From assembly GCA_963930775.1 (NCBI GenBank), contig OZ005691.1:7995000-8058999 (forward strand): a stretch of 64,000 nucleotides of DNA. The letters are read 5' to 3'. The position numbers and the translations under genes were made by a program. Under the pieces are notes generated by a model. The model ran no database searches. It worked only from the letters and a program-made list of their open reading frames with translations, and was not told the origin of the DNA. Of this stretch, positions 53,745-63,220 are shown piece by piece; the first letter of the stretch is position 1; every line of letters starts with the position of its first letter. This DNA comes from Cliona cf. orientalis. Lineage: Eukaryota > Porifera > Demospongiae > Clionaida > Clionaidae.

Positions 53745-54033
53745 TAAGGCCAGACCAATTTAATTTGTTGTTGCTCAGATACTGTGAGGTAAAAATTGGA
53801 CCGAGCGATCGAAAAAAAAAGAAAAAAGCAATTAATTGGGGTGTGGTTATAGACCACAATCTAATTAAGACAGACTAATGTGATTATCTAGGACCAAGGA
53901 ATCAAGATAGAATACGAAGACCACTCTACTGTACATAAGCTCCACCCAACTTAATTAAATTTTTTTCTGTTTGCCCAAAAATTGGAGCGAGCGAATCCGT
54001 GCAACAACTTAATATTTAATTGGTCTGGCCTAA
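53745..54033. mobile_element. About 289-bp TIR element
   Basis: Left end TAAGGCCAGACCAATTTAAT, right end ATTTAATTGGTCTGGCCTAA. Inverted similarity continues inward (AAAATTGGACCGAGCGA against GGAGCGAGCG). No coding frame and no clear target duplication. Confidence 0.65.
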
Positions 54034-55274
54034 CAGCAGTTTCAAATATCTCCATGAAGGTAACACGAAACACTCTTATAGATCCCAGAAGTTTGGTATA
54101 GAAATAATACTCTTTGACTATTACATGCAAGCTTGACTCAGTGGTAATTATTTTGATCTGACACTGAATCTGATCAGTGAAAAATTAACAATAATATAAT
54201 TATGCCACAGGAATACATCAGTCATTTAATTATACACTGTAAAAAATGAATATTATAGTGAAAGTCACTACAGTAACTTGGTAGTGACATCAGATTCTGT
54301 GGCAAAATGTAGTGATGGTCACTATAATAATTTATTATACATTTCAACACAGGTATCACTTTAACTTTTATAGTGTTAATTGTGTATAATTGTATTATTG
54401 TGAATTGTATTATCATGTCTAATAATAAGATTCCCTGAGATGAATTAATAGCCCTTATAACACCAGAACAATAGTGCATGTCCTGTCATGACAGTTGAGT
54501 CCAAACTAATTAACCGTCAGTAACATGTCATGCATGTTTGTGTACATGACAGGGTAACCTTGACTACATGTCTCTGTAGCTATACACAGCTATCAGAATG
54601 TCAGATTAGAAATTGTACGATAGTATATATAATGAGTAGCTATGTATCAAATTTATACAACATTGATGTTGCTATGTGTAATATTAAATTATTATGTTAT
54701 ACCCATGCATGCAATCATCGGATCGATAATATATAATTCAGGAATTCAGTCTTACTTTTTGGTCATAATACAGTATGTGATATACCTGGTCCAAAAAATG
54801 GCCAAATATTATACGATAATTAAATGTACACATATACTGCATGGTTCTTTGTAACAGTTGTTGTTATAGAATGAATATTCACCATAATAAACATAATATA
54901 ATATAATATATAATTTCAATTCTATAGTTTGAATCTCTGGGGACCCCCTATATAGATCAGCCCAGCTGACATGTGCTGTAGCATACACTTAGCTTCCTCC
55001 TAAAATAGGATAACTCACTACACAATTTTCTGTTTGTGGGAATTCTATTATAGGAAAAATTTGGCTTCCACCCTTTTCTGACATATAGGAAATGCGAGTC
55101 TCAGAATTGTCAACATTTATATTAATAATACAGGAAATCTTACGTATTGCATTTATTATATTATATTTGTTCAGTAGTGTGGCTAGCTGTTGTCTGTAGC
55201 AGTTTCAAGATGGCTATATATATTGTATAATAATAATATTATTATAGCTATAGCTACAGAAGCGTACGTGACCA
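54034..55274. other. Intergenic, 5' flank of the receptor exon
   Basis: AT-rich. TGATCTGACACTGAATCTGA-type and GTCACTA words near 54150-54330 show partial inverted pairing, but I cannot define an element. No gene. Confidence 0.4.
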
Positions 55275-55295
55275 GTGCCACAGTTTGATCTGACC

Positions 55296-55514
55296 ATGGC
55301 TATGATTCAAATATTGCTGCTTTTAGTCTGTCTCTCTGCGCAGGGAGAGGCAACTGATAACCTGACTTTCATGTTTATCACTTCATTTGGTCAGTTTGGA
55401 TTCAATGCATCTGGAGTTGTACCAGCTGCTGATATTGCACTTGAAGATATCAACAATGACCCCAACATTCTGAGTGGATACCACCTCATGTATGATCAAG
55501 TGAGGGACTCACAG
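55296..55514 (+). CDS. First exon of a class C (GABA-B-like) receptor
   Basis: Encodes a signal peptide (MAMIQILLLLVCLSAQGEA), then NLTFMFITSFGQFGFNASGV, VPAADIALEDINNDPNILSG and YHLMYDQVRDSQ, the start of the Venus-flytrap ligand-binding domain of GABA-B/ANF-receptor-type proteins. It ends at a perfect donor (CAG then GTAAGT) at 55514. An upstream in-frame ATG at 55275 adds seven residues, but the one at 55296 makes the better signal peptide. No second flytrap exon, seven-TM region or acceptor with matching content is visible in the next 8.5 kb. Given the short introns of neighbouring genes, this is probably a gene fragment or one separated from its body by transposon insertion; a very long intron remains possible. 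Confidence 0.7.
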
Positions 55515-56199
55515 GTAAGTTCATATATAAGCTATAGCTAATACAGAATGTCATGGTAGTTCAAGCTTATATAGCCTAGTATTAAACAAAATGGAGGACT
55601 TCAATTCCCATTCACTCTGCAAGCATGTGTTGCCAAACTGTACTATTAATAGCATCTTAGACCCTTCCATGCAGGCCATTATATCAGATTCTGTGTTGAT
55701 AGCTATTAATTTTACCTCTACCTCTACGGCTGAAGCAAATTCTACCACATGCATGAAGACAATTATAATGAATCCTGGGGGACTATCATGCAAACGACAG
55801 GGCATCCTGTTGTATTTTAATGAGTCTTGGAGGGGTCAAGTCTTCTTTTTAATTGGTTCTTGATCGTTAAAGTCAATAATTAGGCTTCCTGAGGGTTTAA
55901 ATCAAAATTTAGCCTTCCGTGGGGGTATAATCTTTTGGAATAGCCCAATATAATATTAAATACTATAACTTCGGCAGCTCGCATGCTCCTGGTATACAGC
56001 AACATTGTTTATTAGTTAGCCCGTAAATCGCGAATATTTCGTTATTATTTTCGGCTTGTGCGAAAATTAAATACGCGAAAATATGTGTGTACTATTAACG
56101 ATAATGCGGTACAGGGTCGTTTGTTCGAAAATTATTTAACGCAAAGATTTATCGCACGAAATATTTTATCCCAGAAATAATTATTGCGAATATTCCGTG
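55515..56199. other. Region after the receptor exon
   Basis: A 90-codon frame at 55591-55863 has no match I can name and does not continue the receptor. 56025-56190 has AT-rich inverted words (CGCGAATATTTCG, GCGAAAAT, GCACGAAATATTT), probably a degraded foldback. Confidence 0.4.
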
Positions 56200-56838
56200 T
56201 CTACAGTGCAACAAAGTACCGCCGGCCGAACTTCACGCGTTCTCTTGGCTGACGTAATCCCGTGGATAAATAAAGCTTGCCTTGTGCACGCGCGCTGTGT
56301 GCCATGCCGCGACTAATCTGATGTTCAGAAGCTGTCGAATTCGTCTCCTGTGATTGAAAAGAGCCTGGCGCGAGGCTATCTCCAGTGGCGGATTCAGGGT
56401 GGTTCCTAGGGTTCCATGGAACCCCCCTTTGGGCTGCACCTAGCACTGATGATAGGCTTTGAAGTACTGATTGATAGGCTAAATGGAACCCCCCTCTCTG
56501 TCTACAGAACTAAGAAAACTACTGTTATGGCTCACCTTAGCATGCTTTAGCAGAAAATTCGTTCAAAAACGGATCGATTGGACTAGTAGATTGATAGTTT
56601 CTCTCTCAAAAACGATCGAAATGGGCGTGGTTTTGCCCCAAAGTGGGCGTGGCTTCACAATTTTCGCGCGCAACTGTACTATTGGAACCCTCCTTCAGGA
56701 AATCCTGGATCCGCCACTGATCTCAGACTACATCTCGGCGATTGAGGCGCCAGTATCAATGTGTGTACGCACTATATTGACGACCTTTTACCACATGAAC
56801 CATTATGCAGCTATTGGGCATGTGGTCAATTTTTTTTA
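56200..56838 (+). repeat. 0.5-kb repeat family R, copy b (interrupted)
   Basis: Shares with copies c-f the blocks GGCCGAACTTCACGCGTTCT, CTTGGCTGACGTAATCCCGT, and at the far end TATTGACGACCTTTTACCAC. It is interrupted by the MITE at 56382-56719, and its end is cut by the TTAA element starting at 56844. The AGGTAATTATGA start block is missing. Confidence 0.75.
56382..56719. mobile_element. 338-bp MITE, CAGTGGCGGATTC variant
   Basis: TIRs CAGTGGCGGATTCAGG and CCTGGATCCGCCACTG, with a perfect 5-bp duplication ATCTC (56377-56381, 56720-56724). The interior has GTGGGCGTGGCTTCAC-like words in common with the element at 51714. Inserted into repeat copy b. Confidence 0.87.
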
Positions 56839-56843
56839 TTTAA

Positions 56844-57855
56844 GGTACCATTTAATTGCGTGGGCATGAGCGTCAGGAATGGCTAATTCAATTAGCGAAT
56901 CGTGAAGGGGCGTGGCCGAAGAGGCCATACGAGTGCTTTTGGTCGAAGGTGGGCGTGTCCAGAATCGGCCAGGGATGATTATGCGCGTGTAATTAGCGAC
57001 CGGAAGTAGCCCCTGAAGAAAAGGCCGGTAATTGCCCACATCAAAGCAAGATCAAAGCATTCTTTCTTAACTATTAACCGCAACGACAAAAAAAAAAAAA
57101 AAAAAAAAAAGCTTATTAGGCCTAATTAAGCATGTGGGCGTGTTCCTGGCACTGTGTGGAGTGTGTGCGTGTGCGTTAATGCAGGTTTTATTGCTTCCGA
57201 TTGGGCGTGGCTTCACGGGCCAGTGCTTGGACATCGGCGCCTGGGACTTGGCCTCGGCGATAGGTGGGCGTGTCCCGGAAGCGGTGGTGACCTTTGAACC
57301 CCGCGAGGAGGCTTTGGGGGCGTGGCAGGAGGTCAAAGGTGAGGCCATGTCTGTTAATGAGGCACTGTACGGCGGTGCGATCGAGGGGCCTGTACGGCTG
57401 GACGGAAGCTGACAATGGTTTGAATCGGATGTGGTTGCGATGACGTGTTGTTACTCCGCCCACACAGGAAATGAGGTGAGCTCTTGCGTGGGCGGTGTGG
57501 CAGAACGGCCTCCAAGTGTTTTTGTGTGTTTTGGCCTTGAGGAAGCTGTGTGTTTTAATTGGGATTGATTGTGGGCTTCCGGTGGACATCCGGTGGTTAG
57601 TAGGCACTTGATTGAGAATGGTGGTCCTTGGGGAACAGGGTGGGGCTGTTTTGGGCGTGGCCTGGCCCCTCCCTTCCGGCTCGGCTTCCGGTCCATGGAG
57701 GATATTAAATGAACACTTCCGGCTCTAGCAGCCACACCCCTGAGACCTATGCAATTAAAAGGGCGTGGTTACACAACACATGCACCTCACTAATGACTTT
57801 GATGTGGTTTAGGTGTCATATCCCCCACCTCACGCCCACGCAATTTAATGGTACC
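56844..57855. mobile_element. About 1-kb TTAA-flanked (piggyBac-like) element, GC-rich interior
   Basis: TIRs GGTACCATTTAATTGCGTGG and the inverted copy ending GGTACC, each bordered by TTAA (56840-56843, 57856-57859). The interior is unusually GC-rich, with many GGGCGTGG words and a poly-A run at 57088-57110. Several overlapping 90-140-codon frames on both strands are GC-driven and show no transposase motifs. Non-autonomous. Confidence 0.75.
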
Positions 57856-57859
57856 TTAA

Positions 57860-58788
57860 CCTCATAAAATAAAATCTATTGTAGACAAGAGTTTGAAATT
57901 TGGTACCAATCTTCTTCAACATAAACTCTACATAGAATTTAAATTATGGGATGTAACCGTGATTACTTCCATTTTTATGGCTTCATAATTATTACATCTC
58001 GAGTCCCAATTCCAAAAAAAGAATTTGGCCCTCGCTATGATGAAATTATGATGAAATGATAATGAAACCTATGATGAAACTTATGAGGTAATTGCTTTGA
58101 ACACTGCTTCAAAATGTTTAGTGCGTATGACAGGGTGTTGGGACCCAGAATTCGAGCCTAGCATAGAAGAGATCGTGGACTATCGATGATATATGGCGAT
58201 TCTCTCAGTTCGCTTTCTTTAGCGAGCGAGCTCTCTGGGGGATTTCCCTATTCAGTCTAGCACATGGCATGGCAGGCAGTGAAGGTCACGTCCAGGTCAA
58301 CCGGCTCAAGCCGCGTATGACAGGGTGTTGGGACCCAGAATTCGAACCTAGCGTAGAAGAAATCGTGGACTATCGATTGATATATAATATTATATATGGC
58401 GATTTTATCAGTTCGCTTTCTTTGGTGAGTTCGCACTCGGGGGGATTTCGAACCTAGCGTAGAAGAAATCGTGGACTATCGATTGATATATAATATTATA
58501 TATGGCGATTTTATCAGTTCGCTTTCTTTGGTGAGTTCGCACTCGGGGGGATTTCCCTATTCAGTTTAGCACATGGCAGCGCAGGTGGAGGTCACGTCCG
58601 GATCCGGGTCATGTCAACCGGCTCAAGCCGCGCGCCCCAATATACGCGTATACGGAGCATGCGCAGTTTGTCGATGTGTCGTAGTTCGAATTATGGCAGC
58701 GTACAGTAGCGCGGTGTAGCTAGCTAATACTTTTCATGAGGGACTCGGGATGTAGTCTAAGTTGTTCATTATGTCCTAGGTATTAAAC
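57860..58788. repeat. Local tandem repeat array with an exact 106-bp duplication
   Basis: TGACAGGGTGTTGGGACCCA followed by a TAGAAGA.ATCGTGGACTATCG block occurs at about 58126 and 58317. The segment 58341-58446 repeats exactly at 58447-58552 (CGAACCTAGCGTAGAAGAAA ... ACTCGGGGGGATTT). The three units together span about 58123-58640. Not coding. Confidence 0.8.
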
Positions 58789-59380
58789 AGTATACTTTTT
58801 TTGAGATTATTAGGTAATTATGAGTTAATTATGATGAAACCTATGGTGTAATCTATGAGGTAATTATGAGAAAATTCAGGCGGCCGCGATGGAGCCTTTC
58901 TGCGACTCGAAATTCAGTGAATATGTAGAGTATTTTGCGCATGTATCCAGCGAATATCTTACAAGTAGCGTATTGCCTTCTCTGACGAGCAGCGACGGCC
59001 GAACTTCGATTTCACACGTTCTCTTGGCTGACGTAATCCCGTGGATATATATATATATATTATTATAGATACACGCACTAGTCTGGCGGGCCAGCCCCTC
59101 TCTTGAAGGGGCTGGCCCGCCAGACTAAGCACGCACAGCGTGCGGCCGGACTGATCTGATTCGAAGTTCGGAAGTTGTACTGCGCTGTTGAGTTCTTTTC
59201 AGCTTTGAAACTTTTCACTATCGAGGTCGAGAGCAATAATTCTGGCAGACTTCAGATGATCAGAGACTAGTCTGCGACTGAGGCGTACTGTACTGTGAAC
59301 CCACTATATTGACGACCTTTACCACATGCACCATTTCCACTAAGCAGCCACCAAGGACATGGTCAAGTTTTCATAATATT
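58789..59380 (+). repeat. Repeat family R, copy c
   Basis: Runs from the TTATTAGGTAATTATGAG start block through AAATTCAGG, GGCCGAACTTC, CTTGGCTGACGTAATCCCGT, a TA-rich insertion with a hairpin, TTTCACTATCGAGG and CACTATATTGACGACC to ATGGTCAAG. Confidence 0.75.
59079..59127. repeat. Perfect 21-bp hairpin, 7-base loop
   Basis: TAGTCTGGCGGGCCAGCCCC plus T (59079-59099), loop CTCTTGA, then the exact complement (59107-59127). It sits beside a TA run inside copy c. A remnant (AAGGGGCTGGCCCGC) occurs at the same relative place in copy e near 61737. Confidence 0.9.
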
Positions 59381-59742
59381 ATAACATGGCTCTCCAAAAT
59401 AATATGTTAGGCACATTAAATGAGTATTATTTTCAGTTATAGGAGTGTGCACTTTACCCAGTCATGCACATCCATATATGAAGTTAATTTCACATGAGTG
59501 TAGGGGCTGTGCAGTGCGTTGCTAACAAGATATTATCCGTAAATTCCTTTCGGAGGGCCAAACTAGTAGCTATGTTAGGCACATTTTTCCTATTTAGTTC
59601 CGGTTAAGAAATTCCACTTAGTGGCCTGATAGTACTTGTAATGAAGTTACTAAATCCCAAATGTGAAGTCTTGACTCCTTATCACTTCCAAGATCATAGC
59701 CACTTTTATCCAAAATCAGTGAAAAATCTATGAAAACTGGCC
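59381..59742. other. Spacer between repeats
   Basis: AT-rich, nothing recognised. Confidence 0.4.
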
Positions 59743-59751
59743 CGCACATAT

Positions 59752-60081
59752 TAGTCTCGCAAGCCATACCCTTCAATCTCCAAGAGAAAGAGGGTCTGGT
59801 AACTTCGCGTACATAGAGTTGTGCTGCTGGAATTCAATAATGGACCGTTTTACGTGACGTCACGTTAAGTTTAGATTGCGCGGCGCGCGCTTGCCTATAG
59901 CATTCAATATAGGCGCGCGATGTTTAATAACAATGCGCGGTTATTGCGCTATAGTAACTCCGAAAAGCTGCAATCTGATTGGTCGCTCCAGGATCTTGGA
60001 GCGTGTACAACTCGATGTACGCGAAGTTACCAGACCCTCTTTCTCGCGTGCGGAGATTGAAGGGTGTGGCTAGCGAGACTA
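59752..60081. mobile_element. 330-bp Mutator-like MITE with 9-bp target duplication
   Basis: TIRs TAGTCTCGCAAGCCATACCC and its inverted counterpart GGGTGTGGCTAGCGAGACTA continue for about 65 bp through a GAGGGTCTGGTAACTTCGCG block. A perfect 9-bp repeat CGCACATAT flanks it (59743-59751, 60082-60090). The interior has a palindromic ACGTGACGTCACGT (about 59848-59863) that contains a CRE-like TGACGTCA. TIR tips match the element at 50716. Confidence 0.87.
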
Positions 60082-60116
60082 CGCACATATGTGGCTTCTG
60101 TATTGGCTATATTATG

Positions 60117-61430
60117 CACTCAGTAGCAATTTACTTTTTTGTGGTTATTAGGTAATTATGAGTAATTATGATGAAACCTATGGTGTAATCTATGAGGTAA
60201 TTATGAGAAAATTCAGGGCCTCGATGGAGCCCTTCTGGGACTTGAAATTCAGTGAAATATATAGAGTATTTTGCGCGTGTATCCAGCAAATACCTTGCAA
60301 ACAGCGTGTTGCCTTCTCTGACGAGTAGCGACGGCCGAACTTCACGCGTTCTCTAGGCTGACGTAATCCCGTGGATATTACGGTGGCCGAGAAGGACACT
60401 GCCGCGGCGGCCAAGCCGCGTTGGGGCCGCCCGAAAGCCGCCATTGGCCGCTAAAGGGCCGCCCATCGGCTGCGGCCGGCCGCCGCGGCTTAGCCGCGCC
60501 CGCCAATCTGTTTGAAAATTGGTTCTCTAGCTTACAAATGGTTAACTTGACAATTATCCAGCACGCATGCGCAAGCGGCCAATTTGTCGGTCTGTCTTTG
60601 TCATCGTCCGCACGATATGCATAGGCATCTGGGCACGTACGGTGGGTTTTAACGGCGATAAAATACAAGAACCGGACTCGGCCTCGTTTGGATTCGATTG
60701 ATACTGGCTACAGGGGCTAAAATGCTTGTTGGTCACGCCTACCAACCGCGTGCTTTCTGCCCATGCTTACGCAGTACTAACTTACCAGACCACGCCCACC
60801 GCAACGTTAAGTGTACGCTTTCGATCTCTGCTAAGCACGAGAACGATCACCACTGATAAAGAAAGGGTGGTGTACGTAACATAAACCTTTTCCCTTTCGA
60901 TACTCCCACCGCAGCGTTTAGTTATTTTCTGACAAACACGCGGAGGGGTGAATTCCCGAGTAAATTCAACAATCTAGACCACACCTAACGTTGTCCAGTT
61001 AACCATTCGTTAACTAAATAACGATTTTAAAGTTTTGGCGGGCGCGGCCGAGCCGCGGCGGCCAGCCGCAGCCGATGGACGGCTACTTTGGCGGCCAACG
61101 GCGGCTTTCGGGCGGCCCCCACGCGGCTTGGGCCGCCGCGGCAGTGTCCCTCTCGGCCACCGTAGGATATATATAGATATAGCACGCACCATGAGCAGCG
61201 TGCCGCCAGACCAGTCTAGCTGTACTGCGCTGTTGAATTCTCAGCTTACGTTGAAATTTTCACTATCGAGGTCCAGAGACACTCTCAGATTCCCGATGAT
61301 CCGAGGCTAGTCGCGACTAAGGTGCCGGCATCGTACTGTACAGTGAAGTGAACCCACTATATTGACGACCTTTACCACCTACACCATTTCAACTATGCAG
61401 CTACTGAGTGCATGGTCAAGTGTTCATTAT
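60117..61430 (+). repeat. Repeat family R, copy d (interrupted)
   Basis: Starts CAGTAGCAATTTACTTTTTT then GGTTATTAGGTAATTATGAG and follows the same block order as copy c. It is split at GGATAT by the GC-rich element at 60379-61164 and ends near CATGGTCAAG. Confidence 0.75.
60379..61164. mobile_element. 786-bp element with long GC-rich TIRs and 6-bp target duplication
   Basis: TIRs begin TACGGTGGCCGAGA and pair imperfectly over roughly 120 bp of very GC-rich sequence (GCCGCGGCGGCC, GGGCGGCC words). GGATAT flanks it on both sides (60373-60378, 61165-61170). The interior 60510-61020 is of ordinary composition with no transposase. Frames over the TIRs translate as low-complexity Gly/Ala/Arg/Pro and are not genes. 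Confidence 0.85.
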
Positions 61431-61432
61431 CT

Positions 61433-62606
61433 CCCCAGTAACAATTTATTTTTCTGTGGTTATGAGGTAATTATGGTGTAATTATGATGAAACCTATGGT
61501 GTAATCTATGAGAAAATTCAGGGCCTCGCTGGAGCCTTTCAAGCTGGGACTTGAAATTCAGTAAACATGTAGAGTATCTTACGCGTGTATTCAGCGAATA
61601 CATTACAAGCTGAGCGCTACTTTCTCTGAGAAGTACTGTTGGTTGAACTTCACGTGTTTTCTTGGCTTACGTAATGCCGTCGATAAATAAAGCTAGCCTT
61701 GCGCTATATATAGCACGCATCGTCACAAGGGGCTGGCCCGCGCGCGACTGCAGCAGCGTGACCAACCTGAAGTTCGGAAAGAATACTGTACTGTCGAGTC
61801 CGTCTCTGTGATTGACGCATCGAAACTTGTCGCTATCAAGGCTGAGAGTCGATCTTAGATGCCATCTCCATGATTTCTGGGGCGAGCATCGATCGATGTG
61901 TACGCATTCTATTGACGACCTTTTACCACATGCATCATTACACTATGCAGCTACTGGGGAGATGGTCAAGGGTTCATATAAATTAAATATGGGAAATTTG
62001 CAATTTTGCAAAAATGATTATGTGGCCATTTTTTGATATCAAGTAGGTTTGTCTGTATAGTTTTTAGCCCAAAATAAAAAAAAAATTCGCTCTCTTGCTT
62101 GGTTGCACTGTATAATATGAACCCTTGACCACATCCCCAGTGGCTGCATAGTTCTAATGGTGCATGTGGTAAAGGTCGTCAATACATCCATCGATGCCGG
62201 GGGCCTCAATCGCAGAGATGGAGTCTAAGATCAACTTTCGACTTCGAGTTTCGATGCTTCAATTAAAGGAGACGAACTCGACAGCACAGTACAGCTTCCG
62301 AACTTCAGATCGGTCGTGGCATGACGCGTGCTATAAATAGCGTAAGGCTAGCTTTATTTATCCACAGGATTACGTCAGCCAAGAGAACGCGTGAAGTTCG
62401 GCCGGCATTACTTGTCGGAGAAAGTAGCACTCAGCTTTTTATGTATTCGCTGGATATGTATGTAAGTTAATATATGATTCTGTGGATTTTTAGGTCTCAG
62501 AAGTGTTCTGTAAAGGCTCTGAATTTTAGCGCTATGACGACATAGGTTACATCATAATTACAACATAATTACCTAATAACCGCAAAAAAGTAAATTTATA
62601 CTGGGG
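61433..62606. repeat. 1.17-kb palindrome made of two R copies (e and f) head to head
   Basis: Begins CCCCAGTAACAATTTATTTT and ends AAATTTATACTGGGG. Copy e (about 61433-61980, +) and copy f (about 62118-62606, -) carry the same block order in opposite directions (GGTAATTATG, CCGAACTTCACG, TTGGCTTACGTAAT or its variant, TATTGACGACC, ACCACATGCA, GGTCAAGGGTTCATAT), around a 130-bp spacer. As a unit it resembles a foldback transposon with arms of about 0.5 kb. No target duplication identified. Confidence 0.75.
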
Positions 62607-62865
62607 ATGTAATTTCACGAAATAAATTTTAAATAAATAATTTTTGGACAAACAACCCTGTCTTGATAATAATATGTGACAATGACATAGAATCAAAGAG
62701 CATGCAGCCTCCATAATTATTAATTATTATTATGTTGGCAAGGTATGAAAATCTGTAATGCATAATAATGACATTGTGCAATATGCACCCTAATGCATGG
62801 ACAATGTATTACATTATTATGAAGTGGTATTATTCTCACATAATAATATTACAAGTATAAAAACA

Positions 62866-63220
62866 ATTGAATAAAATTGAAGATTGAAGTAGGGATGACA
62901 CGATCAAAAAGTACACAAACAAGAGATAATCGCATCCCTACTATACATCCCTACGCTTACTTTTCTCTACTATTGTGCACCTATTATAATCATGGTTGAC
63001 TTGTTTGTTGAGTGCGGTATGTGGGAGACATTCGGGCAGGTTGTTCCCTAGTTGTCACGATGGTTCAGGTTTATCGGTTTCGATTCAATCACATTATTAC
63101 TGGTTATTTTTGTACCCCTCAAAAAGCAAGCGTAGGGATGTAAAGTAGAGATGCGATTATCTCTTGTTTGTGTACTTTTTGATTGTGCAATCCCTACTTC
63201 AATCTTCAATTTTATTCAAT
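62866..63220. mobile_element. 355-bp foldback element with about 95-bp TIRs
   Basis: Starts ATTGAATAAAATTGAAGATT and ends with the inverted copy ATTTTATTCAAT. Pairing continues through GTAGGGAT, CAAAAAGTACACAAACAAGA, GATAATCGCATC and TACATCCCTACGCTT with few mismatches. The middle about 150 bp is unique and non-coding. Confidence 0.82.

Noticed and set aside
57134-57735. Overlapping 90-140-codon frames on both strands
   Set aside because: They lie inside a GC-rich TTAA-flanked element with few stop codons by composition; translations are repetitive and show no domain.
60190-61310. Ala/Arg/Gly/Pro-rich frames across the GC-rich inverted repeats
   Set aside because: They are translations of the TIRs (PRGLAAA-type repeats) on opposite strands, not genes.
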